From: Chersky-840 sp963838775
GTDB lineage: Bacteria > Actinomycetota > Acidimicrobiia > Acidimicrobiales > UBA8190
NCBI GenBank assembly: GCA_963838775.1
Contig: CAWISP010000041.1
Span: 71,753-135,752, forward strand
Reading direction: 5' to 3'
DNA length: 64,000 nt
Below are positions 34,307-43,556 of the stretch, piece after piece; positions within the stretch are counted from its first letter, which is position 1; each line of letters begins with the position of its first letter. The notes beneath the pieces are model-generated. The model was not told the origin of the DNA. It made no database searches and saw only the letters and a list, made by a program, of their open reading frames with translations. A program made the position numbers and the translations under genes.

Positions 34307-36100
34307 TCAGGCGTTCCCCGACACCACCGGTTGGGCCTCGGCGGGGGCCCGGTAGATCTCCGACCCCGACGACCGGAACTCGACCGCCTTGGCCTGCAAG
34401 CCGAGCTCGAGCGCCTCCTCGGGGGACACGCCCTCGGCATCGGCGAGGGCACGGACGTCGTGGCTGATGCGCATGGAACAGAACTTGGGCCCGCACATGG
34501 AGCAGAAATGGGCCGTCTTGGCCGGCGCGGCGGGCAGAGTGGCGTCGTGGTACCGACGGGCCGTGCCCGGGTCGAGGGCCAGGTTGAATTGGTCCTCCCA
34601 CCGGAACTCGAAGCGCGCCGCCGACAGGGCGTCGTCCCAGGCCTGGGCGCCGGGATGGCCCTTGGCGACATCGGCGGCGTGGGCGGCGATCTTGTAGGCG
34701 ATCATCCCCGCCTTCACGTCCTCGCGGTCGGGGAGCCCGAGGTGCTCCTTGGGGGTGACGTAACAGAGCATGGCGGTGCCGTGCATGCCGATCACGGCCG
34801 CGCCGATGGCGGAGGTGATGTGGTCGTAGCCGGGGGCGACGTCGGTGGTGAGGGGTCCCAGTGTGTAGAAGGGGGCTTCGTGGCACACTTCTTGCTGCAG
34901 GGTCACGTTCTCGGCGATGCGGTGCAGCGGGACGTGCCCGGGGCCCTCGATCATGACCTGCACGTCGTGGCGCCACGCCACCTCGGTGAGCTCCCCCAGG
35001 GTGCGCAGCTCCGCGAACTGGGCCTGATCGTTGGCGTCCGCGATCGAGCCTGGGCGGAGCCCGTCACCGAGCGAGAAGGCCACGTCGTAGGAGGCGAGGA
35101 TCTCGCACAGCTCCTCGAAGCGGGTGTAGAGGAAGTTCTCCTCGTGATGGGCCAGGCACCACGCCGCCATGATCGAGCCGCCGCGACTGACGATGCCCGT
35201 CACGCGTCGGGCCGTGAGCGGGACGTACCGCAGTAGGACTCCGGCGTGGACGGTGAAGTAGTCGACGCCCTGCTCGGCCTGCTCGATGATGGTGTCGCGG
35301 TACAGCTCCCAGGTGAGCTCCTCGGGGCGGCCGTCGCACTTCTCGAGCGCCTGGTAGATGGGCACGGTGCCGATCGGGACGGGCGAGTTGCGGATGATCC
35401 ATTCGCGGGTGGTGTGGATGTCGGGGCCGGTGGACAGGTCCATCACGGTGTCGGCGCCCCAGTGGGTCGCCCACGTCAGCTTCTCGACCTCTTCGGCCAC
35501 CGACGAGGTCACCGCCGAGTTCCCGATGTTGGCATTCACCTTGACGAGAAATCCACGGCCGATGGCCATGGGCTCGGACTCGGGATGATTGACATTGGCG
35601 GGGATGATGGCGCGACCTGCCGCCACCTCGTCCCGGACCACGACGGGGTCCATCTGCTCGCGCAGCGCCACGAATTCCATCTCGGGGGTGATCTCGCCGC
35701 GCCGCGCGTAGTGCAGTTGCGTCACGGGATCGGGCCCGCTGGCCACGAGGGGACGCCGACGCACCCCGGGGAAGGCTTCAGGGGCACCGGCGCGGCGCAC
35801 CGCGCCACGTCCGTCGTCACGCAGGTTGGGGGCGCGCCCCTCGTGCTCGGTGACGTCCCTGCGCCCCGAGATCCACGCCTCGCGCAACGGTGTCAGCCCG
35901 CCGCGGGGATCGGATCCGGGTCCGGAGGTGTCGTAGAGCAGGACGGGCGCGTTGGGCCCGGACCCGCCTCCCGGCGTGGGCGACAACGTGACCTCGACGA
36001 ACGGGACGCGCACCCCCGTGGTGGTCCCCTCCACGTACACCTTGCGACGGTTGAAGGTGGCCGGGTCGGCCCCGTCACCGGACACGTCGGAAACACGCAT
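34307..36100 (-). CDS. thiC: Phosphomethylpyrimidine synthase
   Basis: 597 residues. ThiC turns aminoimidazole ribotide into HMP-P, the pyrimidine of thiamine, by a radical SAM reaction. The C-terminal C-x2-C-x4-C cluster motif (CSMCGPKFC) is present, as are IEGPGHVPLH, DVAPGYDHITSAIG and VTPKEHLGLP. The ATG has GGAGGAAC upstream that is part of the TPP riboswitch expression platform. No other thiamine gene is in the window. Confidence 0.98.
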   Translation of the reverse strand: MRVSDVSGDGADPATFNRRKVYVEGTTTGVRVPFVEVTLSPTPGGGSGPNAPVLLYDTSGPGSDPRGGLTPLREAWISGRRDVTEHEGRAPNLRDDGRGAVRRAGAPEAFPGVRRRPLVASGPDPVTQLHYARRGEITPEMEFVALREQMDPVVVRDEVAAGRAIIPANVNHPESEPMAIGRGFLVKVNANIGNSAVTSSVAEEVEKLTWATHWGADTVMDLSTGPDIHTTREWIIRNSPVPIGTVPIYQALEKCDGRPEELTWELYRDTIIEQAEQGVDYFTVHAGVLLRYVPLTARRVTGIVSRGGSIMAAWCLAHHEENFLYTRFEELCEILASYDVAFSLGDGLRPGSIADANDQAQFAELRTLGELTEVAWRHDVQVMIEGPGHVPLHRIAENVTLQQEVCHEAPFYTLGPLTTDVAPGYDHITSAIGAAVIGMHGTAMLCYVTPKEHLGLPDREDVKAGMIAYKIAAHAADVAKGHPGAQAWDDALSAARFEFRWEDQFNLALDPGTARRYHDATLPAAPAKTAHFCSMCGPKFCSMRISHDVRALADAEGVSPEEALELGLQAKAVEFRSSGSEIYRAPAEAQPVVSGNA

Positions 36101-36103
36101 GTC

Positions 36104-36200
36104 GTTCCTCCCTCCGCCGGCATTACCCGGATCAGGTCGACGGTCGGCGCCGGGTAGGCGCCCTCTCAGCCCGGTACCTCCGAGCTCCCGCGACCCCGAG
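36104..36200 (-). promoter_or_regulatory. TPP riboswitch (THI element)
   Basis: On the minus strand, GGGCUGAGAGGG, then GACCGUCGACCUGAUC, CGGGUAAUGCCGGCGGAGG: all the conserved TPP-binding segments. It ends within the ribosome-binding site of thiC, so bound TPP should block translation initiation. Confidence 0.95.
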
Positions 36201-36356
36201 TCTCGCGCAGACGCCACCGGGCCGTGCCACCGCCATCGCGCCGGCCGCCCTCCGCCAGCGCGCCGCCCGCCCCGCCGGGCCGGACCGTGGTGGGACGGGG
36301 CCGGAGGGTGGGGCGCTGTGCCATGGTGGGGCGCCGCAGACCACGAGGAGCCCGCA

Positions 36357-36860
36357 TTGCCCGACAAGAAAGCCGTGCCCGACGAGACAGACGACAAGAC
36401 CCGCCTCGGCCCCGGCGACAGGGCCCCGGCCTTCACGCTGCCCGACCAGGACGGCACCAAGGTGTCGCTGCGCGACTTCGCGGGCAAGCCGGTGGTCGTG
36501 TACTTCTACCCGGCCGACGACACGCCGGGGTGCACGAAGGAGGCGTGCCAGTTCAACGACAACCTGCGGGCCTTCTCGCGCGCCGGGGTAGCCGTCCTCG
36601 GCATCTCACCGGACGGGGCCGACAAACACGTCGCCTTCCGCAAGAAGTACGGGTTGCGCTTCCCGTTGCTCAGCGACACGGGCCACGCCGTGATGGAGCG
36701 GTACGGCGCCTGGGGTGAGAAGACGCTGTACGGGAAGAAGTCGGTGGGTGTCATCCGCTCCACGTTCCTGGTCGGCGCCGACGGCAAGATCCGGCGCGCC
36801 TGGTACCACGTGAAAGCCGACGGCCACGCCGACAAGGTCCTCGCCGAGCTCGAGGACTGA
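36357..36860 (+). CDS. bcp: Bcp-type thiol peroxidase
   Basis: 167 residues of the AhpC/TSA fold, Bcp (PrxQ) group. PADDTPGCTKEACQF gives the peroxidatic Cys and the resolving Cys five positions later; FRKKYGLRFPLLSDT is typical. It reduces hydroperoxides using thioredoxin. Start: TTG at 36357 with AGGAG 7 nt upstream; a GTG six codons later is possible. The gene's final codons and stop form the first unit of a 19-bp tandem repeat. Confidence 0.93.
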   Translation: MPDKKAVPDETDDKTRLGPGDRAPAFTLPDQDGTKVSLRDFAGKPVVVYFYPADDTPGCTKEACQFNDNLRAFSRAGVAVLGISPDGADKHVAFRKKYGLRFPLLSDTGHAVMERYGAWGEKTLYGKKSVGVIRSTFLVGADGKIRRAWYHVKADGHADKVLAELED

Positions 36861-36899
36861 AGCCGAGCTCGAGGACTGAAGCCGAGCTCGAGGACTGAA
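36843..36899. repeat. Three tandem 19-bp repeats covering the bcp stop codon
   Basis: GCCGAGCTCGAGGACTGAA occurs three times head to tail (36843, 36862, 36881) without mismatch. The first copy contains the bcp stop; the next two lie in the convergent gap. Confidence 0.95.
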
Positions 36900-36938
36900 C
36901 CCGCCGCCGTCGGAGCCGGCGCGGTGTTCGGGGCGCGG

Positions 36939-37730
36939 TCAATGCTGGTGCCGGGGGCACCACCACGTCGTCCGGCCGCCCACCGTCGAACGCACCAGCT
37001 CGGTCCCGTCGCGCGGGCAGCGACCACCGGCGACCCGCTCGGGCATGAGGTTGCCGAGATGCGACCCACCGCGCCGGATCAGTTCTTCCAGGGTCTCGCG
37101 CAGATGACGATGGAGTCGGCGGTGTTCGGCCGGCGTCAGTGAGCCGGAACGTCGGTGAGGGGCGAGCGAGGCGCGCCACAGCAGTTCGTCGGCGATGAGA
37201 TTGCCCACGCCCGCCAGACGGTGCTGGTCCATGAGCCGCGCCTTGAGCGCCACCACACTGTGCTCGAGCGCCCGGCGCAGCTGCGCCGGGGTGACGTCGA
37301 GGGCGTCGGGCCCGAGGAGGGACTCGTCGGGGTCGAGCTCCACCCCGCCGAGCAGGCGCGGATCGCGCACGACCAGCCGGCCGCCGTCACGGAAGCGGAC
37401 CGTGAACCGGTCCCAGGCCGACACCTCCCGCTCACTCGAGTAGACGAGCCGCTCCACACCGGCGCGCCCGTCGAGGAGGAGTCGCCCCGTCATGCCGAAG
37501 CGGAGCCCGAGGCGGCGGCCCTCGCCGGGGCCGCCCATCTCGAGCACGAGCAGCTTGCCGTGACGCCGGGCGCGGGTGAACGAGACGCCGGCCAATGACG
37601 CGATGAGGTGACGGGGCGAGCTCTGGCCGCGCACGAAGCGCCGGTCGCCGAGTAGGGCGCGTTCTACCGGTCGACCGAGAGCCCCCTCGGCCAGCTGGCG
37701 ATATGCCTCCACCTCGGGCAACTCGGGCAC
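36939..37730 (-). CDS. Fpg/Nei-family DNA glycosylase
   Basis: 263 residues. The mature N-terminus PELPEVE supplies the catalytic Pro and Glu; RRHGKLLVLE carries the conserved Lys; the H2TH region includes GVGNLIADELLW. The start is the GTG at 37730 and is divergent from the FrhB-like gene. The C-terminal zinc finger is altered: CPRDG and CPRHQH replace the usual C-x2-C pairs with C-x2-D and C-x2-H. It should excise oxidised bases; whether it is Fpg (8-oxoG) or Nei-type cannot be fixed by eye. Confidence 0.88.
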   Translation of the reverse strand: MPELPEVEAYRQLAEGALGRPVERALLGDRRFVRGQSSPRHLIASLAGVSFTRARRHGKLLVLEMGGPGEGRRLGLRFGMTGRLLLDGRAGVERLVYSSEREVSAWDRFTVRFRDGGRLVVRDPRLLGGVELDPDESLLGPDALDVTPAQLRRALEHSVVALKARLMDQHRLAGVGNLIADELLWRASLAPHRRSGSLTPAEHRRLHRHLRETLEELIRRGGSHLGNLMPERVAGGRCPRDGTELVRSTVGGRTTWWCPRHQH

Positions 37731-37746
37731 GATCGCCGACGCTACT

Positions 37747-38877
37747 GTGGGCGCCGTGCCTCCCGAGAAGCCGCATTGGGCCCACCTGTACACAGAAGTC
37801 GTGACATCCGGACTGTGCACGGGCTGCGCGGGCTGCATCATCGCCTGCCCGCATGACGTCCTGAAGTACGACGACGAGGGCGGGGTCTACCGGCCGTGGA
37901 AGGTCGACGAGGACGGCGGTCCCACCGACTGCACCCACGGCGTGAAGGGCTGCACCATGTGCACCCGGGCGTGCCCGCGCTTTCGCGATTGGGAGACCGA
38001 CATCGATTCGTTCCTCTTCGGCCGGGAGCGGACGGTGGACGAGGTGGCCGGCATCTCCGGCGACATCGTCCTCGCCCGGGCCACGGACCCCGAGATCCTC
38101 GACTCGGGCCAGGACGGGGGACTCGTGTCGGCCATTCTCATCTGGGCCCTCGAGCACGACAGAATCGATGCCGCCCTGGTGTCGGCCCTCGAGGGCGAGG
38201 GCACCTGGAAGGCGATCCCGGCCGTGGCCCGCAATCGGGCCGAGGTCCTGGCCGCGGCGGGCTCGCGCTACACCTACTCGGCCAACACCCTCGCCTATCC
38301 GCAGGCCGTCGCAGACGGCGCCGAGCGCATCGCCCTGGTCGGGATGAGCTGCCAGGCGTCGATCCCCGCCGTCATGAAGGCCCGCAAGACCGGCAAGGTG
38401 GCCCGCCGCCTGGCCCTGTCGATCGGGCTCTTGTGCTCCAAGACCTTCGACGACGCCATCTTCCCCGAGCTCTTCGAAGCCAAGTACGGCCTCGAGCGCG
38501 GCGAGATCACAAAGATCAACATCAAAGGCGTGTTCCAGATCTGGACGCGCGACGGCGGGTACCACGAGGTGCCGCTCAAAGAGGGCCACGCCTGGACACG
38601 CGAGGGCTGTAAGTCCTGCCCTGACTTCGCTGCCGAGCACGCCGACATCGCCACCGGTGGCATCGGCGCCTTCAACGACTGGACCCTGACCATCGTGCGC
38701 ACCGACCTGGGACGCGACATCCTCGCCGGCATGGTGGCCGACGGGGTCATCGAGACCCGCCCCGGCGACGACGACCCCGGCGCGCTGGAGTTGTTGCGCA
38801 AGCTCGCCCGGGTGAGCAGGCGGCGCTGGCCCGAGACGGCGGTGACGGGCCCGGGCCTCACCCCGACACCTGCTTGA
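37747..38877 (+). CDS. FrhB-like F420-dependent iron-sulfur flavoprotein
   Basis: 376 residues. Two N-terminal [4Fe-4S] motifs (CTGCAGCIIACP and CTMCTRACP) are followed by the FrhB/FdhB N domain (DSGQDGGLVSAILIWALE) and C domain (MSCQASIPAVMKAR, GLLCSKTFDD, CKSCPDF). The family couples coenzyme F420 to ferredoxin or a partner oxidoreductase. The GTG at 37747 is used; a second GTG at 37756 is possible. No dedicated partner gene is adjacent. Its stop is inside a 17-bp tandem repeat. Confidence 0.88.
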   Translation: MGAVPPEKPHWAHLYTEVVTSGLCTGCAGCIIACPHDVLKYDDEGGVYRPWKVDEDGGPTDCTHGVKGCTMCTRACPRFRDWETDIDSFLFGRERTVDEVAGISGDIVLARATDPEILDSGQDGGLVSAILIWALEHDRIDAALVSALEGEGTWKAIPAVARNRAEVLAAAGSRYTYSANTLAYPQAVADGAERIALVGMSCQASIPAVMKARKTGKVARRLALSIGLLCSKTFDDAIFPELFEAKYGLERGEITKINIKGVFQIWTRDGGYHEVPLKEGHAWTREGCKSCPDFAAEHADIATGGIGAFNDWTLTIVRTDLGRDILAGMVADGVIETRPGDDDPGALELLRKLARVSRRRWPETAVTGPGLTPTPA

Positions 38878-38928
38878 CCCCGATACCTGGTTGACCCCGA
38901 TACCTGGTTAACCCCGATACCTGCTTGA
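38861..38928. repeat. Four tandem 17-bp repeats covering the frhB-like stop codon
   Basis: CCCCGATACCTGGTTGA-type units at 38861, 38878, 38895 and 38912 with few substitutions. The first contains the stop codon of the FrhB-like gene. Confidence 0.95.
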
Positions 38929-39004
38929 CGCGCGCAAGGGGTCAGAGTTTCGAGTCCTCTACGACCCACAGCCGTGATCTGTCGGGACATCAGCGACTCA
39001 TCTG

Positions 39005-39280
39005 TCAAGACATCGTAGGGGTCCAGCCCAGGCTCTGCGGGTGGTAATCGCGCGCCCGATCGAGGATGAGGATTCGTAGTGGTTCCCCGTCGGGCGTGAG
39101 AATTCGCACCTCGGCGACGGCGATCATGAGCACGACCGCCTGGCCCTTGAAACGCGCCCCCATCCCGATGCGATGGAGCTTGGGCAGCCGACCCCAGCGT
39201 TCGATCGGGTAGAGGCGTCGATCTGTGGGTGCTACCACGACCCCTGAAAACAGGTTGGCCACCTTGGCGGCTGGGCCCAA
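39005..39280 (-). pseudogene. IS481-family transposase remnant (C-terminal end)
   Basis: The translated piece (VVAPTDRRLYPIERWGRLPK, LHRIGMGARFKGQAV, VRILTPDGEPLRIL, LDRARDYHP) resembles the C-terminal tail of IS481-type integrase-core transposases. No DDE domain remains; upstream sequence passes into the promoter region of the flavin monooxygenase. Motifs like GATCTGTCGGGACATC and CTGTCAAGACATC at 38980-39020 recall IS481 ends. The 440-nt gap between the FrhB-like gene and the monooxygenase contains this remnant and the tandem repeat, nothing else that I can support. Confidence 0.6.
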
Positions 39281-39318
39281 GTGAGGAACACTTGGGTGGG
39301 GAAGGCATCTTGGGCGAT

Positions 39319-40590
39319 GTGGGAGATATCTTGCCGTTGACGATCACCAGACACAACGCGCTGGTCGCCGACTCTTCACTGGGAGTCACCGAAGACGGCA
39401 CGGCGGTGGAGAGACACGAGGCAATCGTCGTTGGTGCCGGGTCAGCCGGACTTGCCGCTGCGTTTGCCTTGGGCAAGCGTGGCTTTGAGACGATCGTTAT
39501 CGAGGCTTCGAACGCTGTGGGCGCACGCTGGCGGACAAGATACGCCGAGTTAAGGCTTAACTCGTGGCGTCCGATGTCAAAGCTACAAGGCAAAGGTATG
39601 TCACGAAGCTGTGGACGACACCCGAGTCGCGACGACGTGGTCGCGTATCTGGACGATTTCGCGAACCGCCACCGGATCCGGGTGCACGTCAATACAGCGC
39701 TCGTCAGGGTTCAGCGTTCGGGCGCCCTGTGGCGACTGGAGACGTCTACCCACCCGTTGCTTGCCCGCTATCTTGTAATAGCCACTGGCTGGGATGCGGT
39801 GCCTGTATATCCGCAGTGGCCGGGAAAGGACACATTCACTCCCGAACTGATCCATTCGTCCGAATTCCGGTCTGCCCGCGCCTACCGAGATCGGGACGTG
39901 CTGGTGGTTGGTGCCGGGAACTCAGGCATCGACATTGCCGGCCACCTCGTAAGAGCGGGAGCCCGAGTGACAGTCTCGATGCGTAGTGCCCCCAACCTTT
40001 CGACGCGAGAGGTCTTCGGCGTTCCTGGCCAGCCGCTTCTGGTTCTTCTGACCGATCACATACCAATCAAGCTTGCCGACCTCGCCTTCTCGGTAGCGCA
40101 GCGGCTGACTTTCGGGAACCTGCACCGCTTTGGAATACCACGCGCTCCCGAGGGTCCGTACGCCAGCTATAGGAACCGAGGTACCAATCCAGCCGTCGAC
40201 GACGGATTTATCGCCGCGCTCAAGAGTGGAATCGCAACCGTCGTGGCCGAAGTGCAAAGTCTTGACGGCGCCGACGTGTTGCTCGTCGATGGAACTTGTC
40301 TTCAGCCCGATTCTGTGATCTGCGCGACGGGCTACCGACGAGGTTTGGAGCCGTTGGTCGGCCACTTGGGTGTCTTACAGGCTGACGGTGTGCCGATCTG
40401 CCATTCAGGCGCTCCCGAACACCCTGGGTCGCCGCGCCTCTACTTCTGCGGCATGTGGGCTCCGTTCAGTGGTCAGATTCGCGTTGGTCCAATTCACGCA
40501 CGGCGCCTCGCGCGAGCCGCGGCGCGCGACCGCCAGAATCCACCAGGAGCCCGTGGTCAGAGGAAACCAGGCTTGTCCGACCATCGATAA
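39319..40590 (+). CDS. Flavin-containing monooxygenase-like protein
   Basis: 423 residues. FAD-binding GAGSAGLAAA near residue 40 and NAD(P)-binding GAGNSGIDIAGHL near 200 give the two Rossmann folds of the FMO/BVMO-type group; ATGYRRGLEPLV and FCGMWAPFSGQIR are typical C-terminal pieces. Start GTG at 39319 is tentative; no strong ribosome-binding site. The base composition and codon use are more AT-rich than surrounding genes, and an IS481 remnant lies just upstream, so horizontal acquisition is likely. Probably oxygenates a small organic sulfur or nitrogen compound. Confidence 0.82.
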   Translation: MGDILPLTITRHNALVADSSLGVTEDGTAVERHEAIVVGAGSAGLAAAFALGKRGFETIVIEASNAVGARWRTRYAELRLNSWRPMSKLQGKGMSRSCGRHPSRDDVVAYLDDFANRHRIRVHVNTALVRVQRSGALWRLETSTHPLLARYLVIATGWDAVPVYPQWPGKDTFTPELIHSSEFRSARAYRDRDVLVVGAGNSGIDIAGHLVRAGARVTVSMRSAPNLSTREVFGVPGQPLLVLLTDHIPIKLADLAFSVAQRLTFGNLHRFGIPRAPEGPYASYRNRGTNPAVDDGFIAALKSGIATVVAEVQSLDGADVLLVDGTCLQPDSVICATGYRRGLEPLVGHLGVLQADGVPICHSGAPEHPGSPRLYFCGMWAPFSGQIRVGPIHARRLARAAARDRQNPPGARGQRKPGLSDHR

Positions 40591-40877
40591 ACGGTTCCGC
40601 CAGAACAAGTTCGAATGCAAGAGGCGTGGACGGCGCTCGACCAACGACGACATGTGGGCACTCGTTGACCTGCTCGAGACCTGGGTTACCTCCCCATGAT
40701 TCGTGCGCGCTCATGCCAGCTCCTAGGCAAAGCAAGGTGCCGCCGGGCCGAAACGCTCAGGATCGTTCGGCGTCGAGATTTTTTTGGGTCAGGACGTGCT
40801 ACCACGTGCGCTGACAGACCGGGTGCCCACCTTGGGTGTGAAGCCCTGAGGCGTAAGACTGGAGTCGGGAGGTCCTT

Positions 40878-43289
40878 TTGGGCGCAGTCTGGCTGGTGTT
40901 CGGTGCGGAGTTCCGTCGCCGGTGGCGATCGTGGCTGGTCCTGGCCGGTCTGATTGCCGTCGTGGGTGGCCTGGTCCTGGGTGCGGCCGCCGCCGGGCGG
41001 CGGACAGCCACCGCTTTCCCCCGCTTTGTCACCGCTCATGGCTTCGACGTCTACATATACAACAATCAACCCGTTCCGGGGCTGACACGCTTGCCCGGGG
41101 TTGCCTCCGTCACAACGATCGGTAACCCAGCGAGCGGACAACCGACGTGTGACTGTACCCATGCAATCGACGCGCCGAACTTCTACATCAATGAGGTGTC
41201 GCCCACGGCGTTGACTCGGGTAGTGAAGTTGGTTGCCGGCCGGATGCCCATCCAGTCCTCCCAAGATGAGGTGTTGGCCTCGTTCAATCTCCAACAGAAC
41301 AACGGCGTGCATATCGGTTCGGTGATCCACGCCCCGTTGTACGCATCATCACAGGTCCAGGCTCTGGCCAGCGGCGCCAACGCTTCCCCGTCGGGGCCGA
41401 CGGTTGCCTTTCATGTGGTGGGAATCGGAGCTGCTGAATTGGAGTTCCCATCCGGGCAGGCGCCTGAGTACGACCTGTTCACAACACAGGCGTTTGCCCA
41501 CGCCGAGAACCGACGAACAGTCGTCGCCGCCGTATATCTCGTTCGACTGAGGCATGGGACTGCGGATCTTCCCCGATTTGCCGCCGCCGCCAACCGACTC
41601 CACCTCGTGTATGTCTCGAACCAGGACACCGCCGCCGCGGCGGTGGCGGGATCCATCCATCCCCAGGCGGTGGGCTGGTGGGTGTTGGCCGCGTTGGCCG
41701 CATTGGCGGGCCTGGCGGTCATCGGGCAGGCGCTTGGTCGCCAGAGTGTGGTCGAGAGCGAGGAGTACCGCACGCTGTCGGCACTGGGACTGCCCCGGCG
41801 CCGGCTCGTCGTGCTTGGCTCGGCGCGGAATCTGGTAGTGGCACTCGCCGGTGGTGCCGGCGCGGTGGTCGTCGCCTATGCCCTCTCCCCTCTGACTCCG
41901 GTGGGCGAGGCCCGACTGGCTGAACCCTCCACGGGTCTAGCTTTCGACCCCTTGGTCCTCCTGCTTGGGGCGTTGGCGACCGTGGTCGTGGTGGTATCCC
42001 TGGGTATCTGGCCGGCTGTGCGTGCCTCGCGGGTGCCCAGCGAGGACGAATGGGTACCAGATATCTACCCGTCGTCCGTTGTGGCCCGTCTGGCCACTAT
42101 CGGTGCGCCACCGAGCGCCGTGATCGGGGTCCGTCGCGCTCTGGAGCGAGGACGCGGTGCCGCCTCGATTCCGGTGGGTACTGCGCTGTTCGGCACGGCG
42201 TTGGCGGTCGTGGCCTTGTGTGCGACGGCGGTATTCGGCGCCAGCTTGTCGCACCTGACGGCCACTCCGGCGCTCTACGGCAGCGACTACCAATTGACGT
42301 TCTCGAATGTAGGCGGAGGGGAAGGCAACTTCACCTCCGAGTTGGCCGGCCTGGAGCATGACCCTGCCATAACCGGGATCATGCTTGCTGCCCGAGATGA
42401 GGTCTCAATCAACGGGGTCAGCGTCCTCGCCATCGCCGGAGAGCCTGTGCGAGGGCCATTTCTCATGTCGGTGGTCACCGGCCATCTGCCGACTCGCGAT
42501 AACGATGTCGCGCTCGGCTCGACCACGCTGGCGCAGGTCGGTAGCCATGTGGGGTCGGTCGTGCGTGTCACCGTGCAACGTCCCGGCGGCGGCACTCGAA
42601 TCGCATCATTTCGCGTCGTGGGCACCGCGTCGTTCCCCAGCGATGCTGGGCTCGGAGGGCTGGGTACCGGGGCGGCGTTCACGCTGGCCGGCCTCCTGAA
42701 TGCCTTGTGTCCGACCGGTCCGACGCAGAGTGAATGCCATAGTGCGGCCGCCGCGAATCAGAACCCTGCCGTGCTGGCGAGAGTGGTCTCGGGCCCGAAG
42801 GGTCAGGCCGATATCGCCCACTACACCTCGGCGGCCGGTGCGACCAGGCCGACCATCCCAACCTCGTTGGTGAACTTCGGAGAAGCGGTGAATTTCCCGC
42901 TCATCCTGGGGTTTGTGCTGGCGGTGTTCGGCGCGGCAACCCTCCTTCATTTGCTCGTGGTCAGCGTGATTCGCCGTCGACGCGAGATGGGACTGCTGAA
43001 GGCTCTCGGCTTCGTGAACCGGCAAATCGGCGCAACCGTGCTCTGGCAGGCAACGATGGTTGCCTTGGTGGGCATCGTGGTCGGAATACCCCTTGGCATC
43101 GTCGTCGGTCGGCTGATCTGGAAGGCATTTGCCACGAACCTCGGGGCCGTGCCCGTTCCCACAGTGCCGGCCTGGGCGATCGCAGCACTGGCACTGGGAG
43201 TGCTGGTCGTAGCAAATCTGCTGGCCGTAGTTCCGGCCGTGACCTCAGCTCAGAGGCGGTCAGTTGGACAACTGTTGCGGACTCCGTAA
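40878..43289 (+). CDS. FtsX-type ABC permease (orphan)
   Basis: 803 residues from a TTG with GGGAGG just upstream. Layout: an N-terminal helix (SWLVLAGLIAVVGGLVLGAA), a large extracytoplasmic domain, a block of three helices (about 265-390), a second domain, and three C-terminal helices (LILGFVLAVFGAATLLHLLV, VALVGIVVGIPLGIVVG, AIAALALGVLVVANLLAV) with REMGLLKALG. This is the MacB/FtsX permease pattern, two repeats fused. No ATPase gene is adjacent, so it may use a partner encoded elsewhere. Lower GC than neighbours; part of the foreign-looking block with the monooxygenase. The gaps of 287 nt before and 267 nt after it show no gene. Confidence 0.87.
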   Translation: MGAVWLVFGAEFRRRWRSWLVLAGLIAVVGGLVLGAAAAGRRTATAFPRFVTAHGFDVYIYNNQPVPGLTRLPGVASVTTIGNPASGQPTCDCTHAIDAPNFYINEVSPTALTRVVKLVAGRMPIQSSQDEVLASFNLQQNNGVHIGSVIHAPLYASSQVQALASGANASPSGPTVAFHVVGIGAAELEFPSGQAPEYDLFTTQAFAHAENRRTVVAAVYLVRLRHGTADLPRFAAAANRLHLVYVSNQDTAAAAVAGSIHPQAVGWWVLAALAALAGLAVIGQALGRQSVVESEEYRTLSALGLPRRRLVVLGSARNLVVALAGGAGAVVVAYALSPLTPVGEARLAEPSTGLAFDPLVLLLGALATVVVVVSLGIWPAVRASRVPSEDEWVPDIYPSSVVARLATIGAPPSAVIGVRRALERGRGAASIPVGTALFGTALAVVALCATAVFGASLSHLTATPALYGSDYQLTFSNVGGGEGNFTSELAGLEHDPAITGIMLAARDEVSINGVSVLAIAGEPVRGPFLMSVVTGHLPTRDNDVALGSTTLAQVGSHVGSVVRVTVQRPGGGTRIASFRVVGTASFPSDAGLGGLGTGAAFTLAGLLNALCPTGPTQSECHSAAAANQNPAVLARVVSGPKGQADIAHYTSAAGATRPTIPTSLVNFGEAVNFPLILGFVLAVFGAATLLHLLVVSVIRRRREMGLLKALGFVNRQIGATVLWQATMVALVGIVVGIPLGIVVGRLIWKAFATNLGAVPVPTVPAWAIAALALGVLVVANLLAVVPAVTSAQRRSVGQLLRTP

Positions 43290-43556
43290 CAGGTGACCGA
43301 GTCGACCGTCCATGGCGCGCTGGGTCGACCGGTCCCGTGCTCCACGTAGTGGACCACCACCTGGCCGGCTCGGATCTCCTCCCCGGCAAGCTAATCGTGC
43401 AGGGGGCGTCGGAAACGCGCGGCCTCGACCAGGTCGGCCGGCCGAACAGGCATGCACGAACTCCGAGTGACCTCGGTTACCAACACGACGTCCCATACCC
43501 CGACACGATGTGACGCCCGCGCTGTGTCGTCGGCCCCCGGCTGTGGTCCGCCCCCG

